From NCBI GenBank assembly GCA_964622375.1, contig CAZUQA010000026.1, forward strand, positions 1 to 13,236: 13,236 bases of DNA. Reading direction: 5' to 3'. Positions 6,854 to 13,236 of the stretch are shown piece by piece. The notes below the pieces were generated by a model. It did no database searches. It saw only the letters and a program-made list of their open reading frames with translations, and had not been told where the DNA came from. Both the position numbers and the translations under genes were made by a program. How positions within the stretch are numbered: the stretch's first letter is position 1; the number at the start of each line of letters is the position of its first letter. Source of the stretch: CAZUQA01 sp964622375 (GTDB lineage Bacteria > Bacillota_I > Bacilli_A > Erysipelotrichales > Erysipelotrichaceae).

Positions 6854-8683
6854 ATGCCGATAATAACAAAAATAATCAGTGGAATAAGTATGGCACTTTT
6901 GTTACTTTTTCCCGTACCAAATCTAGTAAACTCAGGGCAAACCGCAACAACGGTCGCCAGCTATGAACAATTAGTTGAAGCTTTGCAAAGTGAGGCTACG
7001 GAAATTTTCATAGAACAATCTTTGGAAATAGACGCGGCAATAATTATTCCGCCGGGAAAAACTGTAAAACTGGCTTCTGTGGATTCTTTGGAAGCCAGCA
7101 CATTGCTAAGAGCAGGCAATTATTTTTCTGAACTTTTTATTGTGCAACATGGTGCAACTTTGACGCTTGCCAATGTGATCATCGATGGCAATAGGAAAGA
7201 AGTGACAGCTCATGCTTCTTTGATTAAAGTAAGCGGCGAGCTGTTTGTGGAAAAAGGAACGGTGTTGCAGAACAATGAATTTAGAAATACCTTACCCATG
7301 AGCTATTACAGTGGCGGCGCCATTATAATTGAAAAAAACGGGAAAGTTGAAATGCATGGTGCTAGTCTGGAAAATAACTATGCTTTATATGATGGCGGAG
7401 CCATCTATGTTCAAGGTTCTTTTTTGGCAAATGAAAGCAGTTTTAAAAATAACAGAGCCGGTAATGATGGCGGAGCTATTGCTTTGGCAAATAACAGTGA
7501 AACTAGCCTGAGAAATTGTAAAATTCAACAGAATCAAACCGAATTTCTTGGCGGCGGTATAGCCGTTGATAGCGGTAAATTGTCAATTGAAAATTGTGAG
7601 ATCAGCGACAATCAGAGCACTTATGGTGGTGGAATCTTTGCCGGAGGAGCAACGATAATCAAAAAGACGAAAATAAAAAACAATAAGGCGGACATCGGCG
7701 GCGGGATTAATTTCTATCCAGTGTTTTCCGCAAGTTTTATTCTTGAAGAAGTAGAACTAATTGATAATCAGGCAATAAATGGCGGTGGTTTAGCAGTGTT
7801 TAGTGACCAGAATATTAGCCTGTTAAAGTTAATGATAAAAAATAATAAAGCAACTTTAGGTGGTGGTATTTATAGTTTTGTCGGTAAAATACCACTGAAG
7901 CAAAGTACTGTGGTAAACAATCAAGCGGATAGAGGCGGCGGTATTTATCTGCAAAACGGAAGCTGCGAATTAATTGGCAGTGAAGTTTCAAACAACCGAG
8001 CGGTCAACGGTGGTGGGCTTTACTTAACGGCTATTGCCCAACTACATTTGGTTGAGGCGACTATAGTTGATAATAAAGCAACTAACAATGGTGGTGGTAT
8101 CTTCGCTGAAAACTATAATTCTTTATATTTAAGAAGCGACAGCGTCGCGGTTTTTAGTGGCAATCAAGCCGCAAAGATCTTTATGCCACCAAAAAGCGCA
8201 CCCCAAACTGAAGAACAATGGCAGGGAACAATAAGCACGATATCGGTGAATATAGCTGGTGATAGGAAACTGACAGTCTACAATAACTGCGATATCAACT
8301 ATCTCGCCGGCAAAGAATTATTACCCTATAAAGTGGTTTACCATAGCAACTGGGATACTCTGCAAGAACCGCTAGTAAATGAACTACTGCCTACCGCAGT
8401 TGTAAAGGTGGCAGTTAACAGCTTTGTTGCCCCGTTGAACATGAGATTTGTCGCTTGGAACACCAAAGAAGATGGTAGCGGACAAGTTTATCATAGCAAT
8501 GAGATTTTGGAAATGCCGGAAAACGACTTGATGCTCTACGCTATTTGGGAGCATGTGCATCACGAAAATGTCAACACCGGAGATTATAATAAGACAAATA
8601 ACTATGCGTTAACCGGTTTAGTGCTCAGTGCTTTAGCCATATTCCTTCTTTGCTTCGAGCGAAAACCTTATAATATTGATTGA
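6854..8683 (+). CDS. Secreted right-handed beta-helix surface protein with InlB-type repeat and sortase-like tail
   Basis: The protein has 609 aa. An N-terminal hydrophobic signal sequence (about residues 5-27) indicates export. Residues about 150-420 contain around eleven coils, each with a GG[AG][IL] turn and, in most coils, a following N-N or D-N step, as in polymorphic outer-membrane-protein (Chlamydia PMP) type right-handed beta-helices. Residues about 490-566 form a Listeria-Bacteroides / InlB B-type repeat (V-V-Y-H-S-N-W through F-V-A-W-N-T-K-E-D-G-S-G to L-Y-A-I-W-E). Then come V573-N-T-G-D577, a membrane segment (about 584-601) and a short basic end (E-R-K). That order matches LPXTG-type wall anchors, but the usual Leu-Pro is absent. 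Such proteins are normally adhesins or other surface factors; the ligand is unknown. The gene stands alone between two terminators. A GAAAGG and a GAAGAG sequence precede ATG 6854. Confidence 0.85.
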   Translation: MPIITKIISGISMALLLLFPVPNLVNSGQTATTVASYEQLVEALQSEATEIFIEQSLEIDAAIIIPPGKTVKLASVDSLEASTLLRAGNYFSELFIVQHGATLTLANVIIDGNRKEVTAHASLIKVSGELFVEKGTVLQNNEFRNTLPMSYYSGGAIIIEKNGKVEMHGASLENNYALYDGGAIYVQGSFLANESSFKNNRAGNDGGAIALANNSETSLRNCKIQQNQTEFLGGGIAVDSGKLSIENCEISDNQSTYGGGIFAGGATIIKKTKIKNNKADIGGGINFYPVFSASFILEEVELIDNQAINGGGLAVFSDQNISLLKLMIKNNKATLGGGIYSFVGKIPLKQSTVVNNQADRGGGIYLQNGSCELIGSEVSNNRAVNGGGLYLTAIAQLHLVEATIVDNKATNNGGGIFAENYNSLYLRSDSVAVFSGNQAAKIFMPPKSAPQTEEQWQGTISTISVNIAGDRKLTVYNNCDINYLAGKELLPYKVVYHSNWDTLQEPLVNELLPTAVVKVAVNSFVAPLNMRFVAWNTKEDGSGQVYHSNEILEMPENDLMLYAIWEHVHHENVNTGDYNKTNNYALTGLVLSALAIFLLCFERKPYNID

Positions 8684-8788
8684 AAACCAAACAACGAAAT
8701 CATTATTTATTTGAGTTATTCATTAATTACAATATTTCAAATCAAAGCAGTGAAGATTAACAAAGGGCAATTTGTCGATACAGGAAAC

Positions 8789-8797
8789 TGCTATAAT
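8789..8797 (+). promoter_or_regulatory. Extended -10 match of uncertain use
   Basis: TGCTATAAT is a perfect TGn-TATAAT extended -10 element, without a good -35 at normal distance. A transcript from it would meet the hairpin at 8812-8832 almost at once, so it may be chance in AT-rich DNA. Confidence 0.25.
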
Positions 8798-8811
8798 AAA
8801 AATAAGATAAG

Positions 8812-8832
8812 AAGCCGAAATTACCGGCTTTT
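8812..8832 (+). terminator. Probable terminator after the beta-helix gene
   Basis: AAGCCG (8812-8817) and CGGCTT (8825-8830) form a 6-bp stem with a 7-nt loop, followed by a short T run ending at 8832. It lies 130 bp after the stop codon. The T tract is short, so efficiency may be modest. Confidence 0.6.
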
Positions 8833-8892
8833 CATTATGTAGGAATTATTATCAAGTAAGACAAAAGAAAACTAATTTAGATAAATAAATTA

Positions 8893-8919
8893 TTGACAAA
8901 CGATAATTGTTAGTATAAT
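8893..8919 (+). promoter_or_regulatory. Promoter of the membrane protein/HTH/lipoprotein operon
   Basis: TTGACA (8893-8898) and TATAAT (8914-8919) both match the sigma-A consensus exactly, but are 15 bp apart instead of about 17. Transcription would start near 8926, giving a leader of fewer than 40 nt. An ACGATAAT half-site lies in the spacer. Confidence 0.75.
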
Positions 8920-8948
8920 ATTTGAGTATATTATCGTAAAACGATAAT
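8900..8948 (+). promoter_or_regulatory. Inverted-repeat operator, probable binding site of the YozG-like HTH protein
   Basis: ATTATCGT (8930-8937), AAA, ACGATAAT (8941-8948) form a perfect 8-bp inverted repeat just downstream of the promoter and 3 nt before the GAGG ribosome site. A third copy of the half-site, ACGATAAT (8900-8907), lies between -35 and -10. Protein bound here would block both promoter and leader. Assigning it to the HTH protein encoded at 9937 is inference from position. Confidence 0.65.
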
Positions 8949-8962
8949 TATGAGGTTGCAGA

Positions 8963-9931
8963 ATGAAATACTCGAATTTAAAACGTATCTTAGTACTTGA
9001 GGCTATTATTTGCCTTATCTTGGTAGCTGTACAAAACACATTTTCTTGGGATGTTTTTACAGTTACTACTTGGCCACTATTGGCTTTTTCAAAGCTGTTG
9101 CGCAATTTATCTTTGAGTAGTAGCTTTGGAAATTTGCTAGCACTATTGCTATATGTTTTATTTTGTTGTTTACCCTTGCTGTTAATGCTTTATCACAAAA
9201 AAATGCAGCGACTTTTTGCTGAGGACTGCCTGTTGGCGCTTTTAAGTCTCGAACTATTCGTGATTGTTTATCTTCTAATTAATCCCGCTAGCATCAATAT
9301 GGCCTTAGCTCAGTTTTCTGGTGATCAAATGGAAGGGGTAATTCTGGCTTTTTCTCTTTATGCCGTTATATTGGCTTATGCCATATTGCACTATTTCAGG
9401 AAGCTATTGTCTAGCAAAGAAAACAAAATAATCGGAGCTCTACAGTTTCTGGTGTTTCTTGGAGCCCTGGTTTTTGTCTTTGCCTGTGCCAACACATTTT
9501 TAGCTGATTTTGTGCAGAACATCAAACAACTTTACAAAGGTAGTGAAGTCCGGGAAATCAATTTTGCAGTAAATTATTTACTGCTGATGTTGCAAACACT
9601 GCTGGCGCTTATACCTTATATCATCAATGTCATAATTATGATGACAGTAATAAAACTATTAAATCATTTAGCCGAAGATTGGTTAAGTGATGATGCCATT
9701 AGCCTGAGCAGGAAGTTAACTAGGCACTGCCGAAACTCCTTAGTATTTACTTTAGTCGGACCGATTTTTTTGAATTTGTTACAGCTCTTGTTAATGAAAC
9801 AACTGTTATATGTGAGTATGAAAGTCAATTTACCTTTATTAGAAATGATTATTGTTCTGGCTTGCTATGTACTGTCCCATTTTTTAATACAGAGCAAAAA
9901 AATCAGGGAAGATAATGAGTTATTTATCTAG
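8963..9931 (+). CDS. Polytopic membrane protein with DUF2975-like C-terminus
   Basis: The protein has 322 aa with about eight hydrophobic segments (near 8-28, 57-78, 90-108, 126-146, 155-180, 206-235, 258-282 and 291-312). The last quarter ends with a membrane helix followed by K-K-I-R-E-D-N-E-L-F-I. That matches the L-x-E-D-N-E-L-T-[IV] ending of DUF2975 proteins such as Bacillus YoaS, and the next gene is the small HTH partner usually found beside them. It is about twice the usual length of roughly 160 aa, so the N-terminal half is extra or diverged. A GAGG at 8952-8955 supports ATG 8963. The function is unknown; it may be a membrane partner or signal input for the regulator, as inferred from context. 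The DUF2975 call rests on the C-terminal motif and the neighbour. Confidence 0.7.
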   Translation: MKYSNLKRILVLEAIICLILVAVQNTFSWDVFTVTTWPLLAFSKLLRNLSLSSSFGNLLALLLYVLFCCLPLLLMLYHKKMQRLFAEDCLLALLSLELFVIVYLLINPASINMALAQFSGDQMEGVILAFSLYAVILAYAILHYFRKLLSSKENKIIGALQFLVFLGALVFVFACANTFLADFVQNIKQLYKGSEVREINFAVNYLLLMLQTLLALIPYIINVIIMMTVIKLLNHLAEDWLSDDAISLSRKLTRHCRNSLVFTLVGPIFLNLLQLLLMKQLLYVSMKVNLPLLEMIIVLACYVLSHFLIQSKKIREDNELFI

Positions 9932-9936
9932 AATAT

Positions 9937-10170
9937 ATGGCTATCAAAATCTATCTTGACAAAATACTGAAAGAAAGAGGCCTGACTTCCAAAGAATTAT
10001 GCAAGTTAGTTGACATAACAGAAGCCAATCTTTCAATATTGCGGAGCGGAAAAGCTAAGGGAGTACGTTTTGCTACGATTAATAAAATCTGTTGGTATTT
10101 GAATTGCGATATTGGTGACATAATGAAATTTGACGGAAATCTGGAGGAAAAAGAAGATGAAGAAGACTAG
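9937..10170 (+). CDS. YozG-like XRE-family transcriptional regulator
   Basis: A 77-aa protein that is almost wholly one helix-turn-helix domain. It begins with I-Y-L-D-K-I-L-K-E-R-G-L-T-S-K-E-L-C, then V-D-I-T-E-A-N-L-S-I-L-R-S-G as the recognition part, then I-N-K-I-C-W-Y-L-N-C-D-I-G-D-I-M as the closing helices. This is the Cro/C1-type HTH_26 form seen in Bacillus YozG, which sits beside YoaS. The C-terminus is an acidic tail (E-E-K-E-D-E-E-D). The ATG lies 5 bp after the membrane protein stop with no good ribosome site of its own, so it is probably translated by coupling. Its 3' end overlaps the lipoprotein gene by 14 bp. It probably autoregulates the operon through the ACGATAAT repeat upstream of 8963. 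The fold is certain; the target is inferred. Confidence 0.9.
   Translation: MAIKIYLDKILKERGLTSKELCKLVDITEANLSILRSGKAKGVRFATINKICWYLNCDIGDIMKFDGNLEEKEDEED
10143..10147 (+). promoter_or_regulatory. Ribosome binding site that fixes the lipoprotein start
   Basis: GGAGG lies 9 nt before ATG 10157, inside the 3' end of the HTH gene. It favours 10157 over the in-frame ATG at 10130, which would put a charged segment before the signal peptide. Confidence 0.8.
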
Positions 10171-11044
10171 AATTATGCAATTAGCAGTACTGCTGTTGCT
10201 TAGCAGTTGCTTAAGTGCCTGTCAACTGGCAAAGCCGGCTCTGCAAGATAACAGCGAAGCTGAATTATTTGGTGTCTATGTGCTCGCTAGTGAAGAGCAG
10301 CAAGTAATTGCGGAGAAACCCTACGCCCTTATTACGGAAACGACAGAATATGATCTAGAAAGCCAAGCGACCTACATCAATCAAAGTTATAGTTTCCCGG
10401 GTCTCAATGGTTTTATCTTCGTCTTGCCTTCTGCTGTAGAACAAGAAGAAAACAGCTATCTTTGCTACAAATCCGACGAAGCGATCAGCGATATGAATAC
10501 GGTGATCAGTGATGATGAAGATGGTAGAAAAGTAGCAATATCCGCCAGTTTTTACGCTTGTCATCAGGGTGACGGTAACTACTACCAGGTTTTCCCGGTT
10601 TATCGCGATAAAATAGGGGTTTATTTGGGTCAGAGTGAGGGAAGTTATTATGTGTCGACGCTAGGCGAACAAATGAGTCAATTAACGGCAACTTTTCAAG
10701 AGTCGCAGACTAAATCCATTAACGCAAAAAAACAGGGGCAGGAGTTTTCTGTTACTATAAATATATCTTCCGTCTTTATGCCGGTCAAAATTGTTATCTT
10801 ACAGTTGGATAAAGATCATCAGGTTTTAAAAATCGAAGAATTTAAGCCCGATGCTCTTGTGGATGAGATTATTGCGTTGCCTGAATGTGCGTACTTTATT
10901 GTGGAAACCTTCAAAGTTGATAGTGCCGGCCAAGAAACGGTTAGCCGCGAGATTGTTGATCGGCAGACGGAATGGTTTACGGTTTTTCGTCCAGTCGGAA
11001 AAAATGCTTGTGCAAAATTTGGGATTAGAGCAGTTTGGCAATAA
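10157..11044 (+). CDS. Lipoprotein of unknown function
   Basis: A 295-aa protein from ATG 10157. It has a classic lipoprotein signal peptide: M-K-K-T-R, a hydrophobic run (A-V-L-L-L-L), then lipobox L-S-A-C with Cys22 as the likely lipidated residue (L-S-S-C18 is an alternative). The mature part begins Q-L-A-K-P and should sit on the outer face of the membrane. I see no known domain. It is mainly predicted beta-like sequence, with an acidic patch (D-D-E-D) near residue 118. It overlaps the HTH gene by 14 bp and shares its promoter, so it probably works with, or is controlled with, the membrane protein/HTH pair. Localisation is well supported; the function is unknown. Confidence 0.8.
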   Translation: MKKTRIMQLAVLLLLSSCLSACQLAKPALQDNSEAELFGVYVLASEEQQVIAEKPYALITETTEYDLESQATYINQSYSFPGLNGFIFVLPSAVEQEENSYLCYKSDEAISDMNTVISDDEDGRKVAISASFYACHQGDGNYYQVFPVYRDKIGVYLGQSEGSYYVSTLGEQMSQLTATFQESQTKSINAKKQGQEFSVTINISSVFMPVKIVILQLDKDHQVLKIEEFKPDALVDEIIALPECAYFIVETFKVDSAGQETVSREIVDRQTEWFTVFRPVGKNACAKFGIRAVWQ

Positions 11045-11051
11045 GCCAGCA

Positions 11052-11080
11052 TTTACTTTGACAGTTTTATAGCTTATAAT
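11052..11080 (+). promoter_or_regulatory. Promoter of the pheST operon
   Basis: TATAAT (11075-11080) matches the -10 consensus. TTTACT (11052-11057) is a four-of-six -35 at 17-bp spacing. A better-looking TTGACA at 11058-11063 is only 11 bp from the -10, too close to pair with it. Transcription would start near 11087, at the T-box 5' end. Confidence 0.6.
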
Positions 11081-11086
11081 CAGAGT

Positions 11087-11290
11087 AAATTCAGTGATGG
11101 GAAGTAGTAGTTTAGTGGTAGTCGTAAAGCGAGGATAATCTGGTGGAAAGTATCCCGATGAAACTAAAGGAATTCAGCCCGGAGAGAAGCTAATAACTTC
11201 CGTACGTCGGCGTTAACGATTAAGAGAGTGTCAAATTGACAAATCAGAATGGTACCGCGATATTTCGTTTCTGGATGTTGCGGTTTTTTT
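11087..11290 (+). ncRNA. Phenylalanine T-box leader of pheST
   Basis: A T-box riboswitch that senses uncharged tRNA-Phe. The conserved T-box sequence AATCAGAATGGTACCGCG is at 11242-11259 and holds the UGGU that pairs with the tRNA acceptor end. The stem I 3' side contains G-A-A-TTC-A-G-C, with TTC at 11173-11175 as the specifier codon for Phe, followed by the usual purine. A GATGGGAAGTAGTAG segment near 11096 fits the stem I 5' side and its AGTA bulge. The leader ends in a terminator hairpin before pheS. When tRNA-Phe is uncharged, it binds both sites and favours read-through. The 5' end is estimated from the promoter. Confidence 0.9.
11254..11290 (+). terminator. T-box attenuator terminator
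   Basis: ACCGC (11254-11258) pairs with GCGGT (11280-11284), and the stem continues with A-T and G-T pairs. A run of seven T ends at 11290. The 5' arm is part of the T-box sequence itself, so antiterminator and terminator exclude each other. Confidence 0.85.
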
Positions 11291-11304
11291 ATTGGAGGTA
11301 AAAA

Positions 11305-12336
11305 ATGGATTGGCAAGAGCTTAAACAAAAGTATTTGACTTCATTAGCTGAAGTCAACAGTGAATCGCAGTTAGAACAACTACGAAGCACTTTATTAGGC
11401 AAAAAAGGGGAGATTGCGACTTACATGAGCCGCATGATGGATTTGCCTTTAGAAGAGCGCAAAGAATTCGGTAAGAATATCAATGCTTTGAAAACCGCAA
11501 TCGAAGAAGCGCTTGACCGGCAAAAACAACAGATAAGCGAGAAACAGATTGAAGAGGAACTGCAAAAAGCCAATTGCGATATCACTTTACCGGGTGACAA
11601 CTGCACATTAGGCAGTTTACATCCTTTAAGTCAAGTGCGGCAGGCTATCGAAGAGCTTTTTGTCTCTATGGGCTATTCCGTTGTTGAAGGCGAAGAAGTG
11701 GATAGTGACGAATATAACTTTGAAAGAGCTAATATTCCGCCAAATCATCCCGCCCGCGATATGCAGGATACTTTTTACTTTGATGCCGTCCGTTTATTGC
11801 GCACCCATACTACAGCCGTGCAAACCCGAGTCTTACAAGCGCAAGCTGCCAATTTGCCGATCAAGGTTATCTGTCCCGGAAAGACCTATCGTCGCGACGA
11901 TGATGATGCTACCCATTCTCACCAGTTCATGCAGGTAGAAGGATTGGTAGTCGGGGAAAATATCTCCTTAGGTGACTTAAAAGGCACTTTACAGCTGCTG
12001 GCACGTCGGATGTTTGGGGAGAACCGGGAAATTCGTTTCCGCCCAAGTTACTTCCAATTTACCGAACCCAGTGTGGAAGTCGATGTTTCTTGTTTTAATT
12101 GCAATGGCCAAGGTTGCAGTTTATGTAAAGGCAGCGGGTGGATTGAAATCTTAGGTTCCGGTATGGTACATCCGAAAGTCTTAGAAATGGCCGGTATCGA
12201 CTCTAAAAAATATAGTGGTTTTGCCTTCGGACTGGGCATTGAAAGAACGACGATGTTAAAATACGCCATCGAAGATGTCCGTAATTTCTACAATAACGAT
12301 AGTCGCTTCTTAAAACAATTTAACAGGTTTGAGTAG
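11305..12336 (+). CDS. pheS: Phenylalanine--tRNA ligase alpha subunit
   Basis: Catalytic subunit of the (alpha-beta)2 class II phenylalanyl-tRNA synthetase, which charges tRNA-Phe in the cytoplasm. It has 343 aa, the normal length. Residues 1 to about 90 form the N-terminal coiled-coil that contacts tRNA (G-K-K-G-E-I near 32). Then come H-P-L-S-Q-V, N-I-P-x-N-H-P-A-R-D-M-Q-D-T-F-Y, L-L-R-T-H-T-T-A-V-Q and the class II core. Motif 2 is followed by F-R-P-S-Y-F-Q-F-T-E-P-S-V-E-V. A Cys4 set (C263, C266, C271, C274) is common in Bacillota PheS. Motif 3 is G-F-A-F-G-L-G-I-E-R-T-T-M-L. GGAGG at 11294-11298 supports ATG 11305. It is regulated by the T-box leader and followed by pheT after 13 bp. Confidence 0.98.
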   Translation: MDWQELKQKYLTSLAEVNSESQLEQLRSTLLGKKGEIATYMSRMMDLPLEERKEFGKNINALKTAIEEALDRQKQQISEKQIEEELQKANCDITLPGDNCTLGSLHPLSQVRQAIEELFVSMGYSVVEGEEVDSDEYNFERANIPPNHPARDMQDTFYFDAVRLLRTHTTAVQTRVLQAQAANLPIKVICPGKTYRRDDDDATHSHQFMQVEGLVVGENISLGDLKGTLQLLARRMFGENREIRFRPSYFQFTEPSVEVDVSCFNCNGQGCSLCKGSGWIEILGSGMVHPKVLEMAGIDSKKYSGFAFGLGIERTTMLKYAIEDVRNFYNNDSRFLKQFNRFE

Positions 12337-12349
12337 GGGGGACTAAAAA

Positions 12350-13236
12350 ATGAAACTGAGTATCAATTGGTTAAAACAGTTTGTCAATATTGACGACTGG
12401 AAAATAGAAGATATCGCCGATAAGCTGACTAACAGCGGTTTTGAGGTTGAAAATATCAAACCGGCCAGTAGTGCAACTAAGGTTGTTGTAGGCTTTGTTA
12501 AGGATTGTCAACCCCATCCCGATTCTGATCATCTTTCAGTGTGCCAAGTTGACTGTGGCAACGAAGTATTACAAATTTGTTGTGGCGCAGCTAATGTCGC
12601 CAGCGGACAAAAAGTTGTAGTGGCTCTTGACGGGGCAGTTTTGTCTAATATTAGTATCAAAGAGACGACCATTCGTGGTGTAAAGTCCCAGGGGATGATC
12701 TGCTCCTTAAGTGAACTGGGCGTCGATAAAAAACAACAGACAGCCCAACAGTTGGCTGGTATTGAAGTATTGCCGCAAGATGCCGAAATCGGCTCTGATC
12801 CTTTAGTAATTCTAGGTTTGGATGATGTGGTGTTGGATGTTGCTATTATGCCGGATCGTGTCGATTGTAACGCTATGTTTGCTATGGCGCTAGAAATAGG
12901 GGCAATATTGGATAAACCGGTTAAATTGCCGGAAATCCCACTTATCAAAGAAGAAAAAACGGCTTTGCGGATCTACAGCACTACGGAAAAATGTCCCTTG
13001 TTTATCGGCAAGATCCTGCGCGGACTTACAATTAAAGAAAGTCCGCAGTGGATAAAAAGTATACTGCATAGTCAGGGGATCAAGAGCATCAACAACATTG
13101 TCGACATCTCTAACTTAGTCATGCTGGAAACCGGTCAACCTTTGCATTTCTATGACTTAGATAAGTTGCCAAAAAGTGAACTCGGTTGTGAAGCTGGCTA
13201 TCAGGGTTCCTATATTGCATTGGACGATATTTCTTA
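12350..13236 (+). CDS. pheT: Phenylalanine--tRNA ligase beta subunit (3' end outside window)
   Basis: The beta subunit carries tRNA-binding and editing domains. About 295 codons are visible of a usual 790-810, and the frame stays open to the right edge. It starts M-K-L-S-I-N-W-L-K-Q-F-V, typical of PheT, with a ribosome site in the GGGGGGA run just after the pheS stop. The EMAP-II/Trbp111-like tRNA-binding domain spans roughly residues 40-150 (H-P-D-S-D-H-L, C-G-A-A-N-V, I-R-G-V-K-S-Q-G-M-I-C-S-L-S-E-L-G). The B3/B4 editing domain begins near 210 (I-N-N-I-V-D-I-S-N-L-V-M-L-E-T-G-Q-P-L-H-F-Y-D). It is cotranscribed with pheS. No frameshift is visible in this part. Confidence 0.97.
   Translation, partial: MKLSINWLKQFVNIDDWKIEDIADKLTNSGFEVENIKPASSATKVVVGFVKDCQPHPDSDHLSVCQVDCGNEVLQICCGAANVASGQKVVVALDGAVLSNISIKETTIRGVKSQGMICSLSELGVDKKQQTAQQLAGIEVLPQDAEIGSDPLVILGLDDVVLDVAIMPDRVDCNAMFAMALEIGAILDKPVKLPEIPLIKEEKTALRIYSTTEKCPLFIGKILRGLTIKESPQWIKSILHSQGIKSINNIVDISNLVMLETGQPLHFYDLDKLPKSELGCEAGYQGSYIALDDIS

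Noticed and set aside
7305..8110. Possible DNA-level tandem repeat array in the beta-helix gene
   Set aside because: Only the protein turns (GG[AG][IL], N-N) recur; spacing and bases vary, so this is a protein fold repeat rather than a DNA repeat.
10819..11072. Overlapping short frames on both strands at the lipoprotein 3' end
   Set aside because: They all overlap the lipoprotein frame, which has a signal peptide and ribosome site; none of them has either.
11058..11080. TTGACA and TATAAT as a strong promoter pair
   Set aside because: The spacer is only 11 bp, too short for sigma-A; TTTACT at 17-bp spacing is preferred.
12529..12948. 139-codon open frame on the - strand
   Set aside because: Antisense shadow of clear pheT sequence; no recognisable protein.
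1..13236. CRISPR array, insertion sequence, tRNA or rRNA genes, phage genes
   Set aside because: No regularly spaced direct repeats, transposase motifs, cloverleaf-type sequences or phage-type proteins were seen.

Overview
The window looks like a chromosomal segment of a low-GC Bacillota (Firmicutes) bacterium. Supporting signs are pheS-pheT behind a T-box leader, AGGAGG-type ribosome binding sites with some TTG starts, a Gram-positive surface protein with a sortase-like tail, a lipoprotein, and AT-rich intergenic DNA. I cannot name a genus; an Erysipelotrichia-like or clostridial lineage is a guess. All protein-coding genes that I support lie on the + strand.

Layout. (1) 1-2968: the 3' part of a DUF2207-type membrane protein, cut by the left edge, ends in a Gly/Ser tail carrying five cysteines. 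The start codon of a radical SAM/SPASM enzyme lies inside the last codons of that tail. (2) 3038-6633: two tandem paralogous single-pass membrane proteins of unknown function, followed by a good intrinsic terminator. (3) 6854-8683: a secreted right-handed beta-helix protein with about eleven GG[AG]-type coils, a Listeria-Bacteroides (InlB B-type) repeat and a VNTGD-TM-basic tail, followed by a probable terminator. (4) 8893-11044: a compact operon with a consensus promoter and an inverted-repeat operator. It encodes a polytopic membrane protein with a DUF2975-like C-terminus, a small YozG-like HTH regulator and a lipoprotein. (5) 11052-13236: the pheST operon, with promoter, phenylalanine T-box leader (UUC specifier), pheS, and pheT cut by the right edge.

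How the genes may work together. PheS and PheT form phenylalanyl-tRNA synthetase, made on demand when uncharged tRNA-Phe binds the leader. The membrane protein/HTH pair resembles the YoaS/YozG arrangement, so autoregulation through the inverted repeat is likely. The most interesting unit is the first. A SPASM-domain radical SAM protein is translationally coupled to a membrane protein whose C-terminus is a short Cys-Gly-Ser repeat. This suggests, but does not prove, that the enzyme modifies cysteines on a membrane-anchored protein tail rather than on a small free peptide. The two tandem membrane proteins downstream have no assigned function and may or may not belong to that unit; no clear terminator separates them from it.
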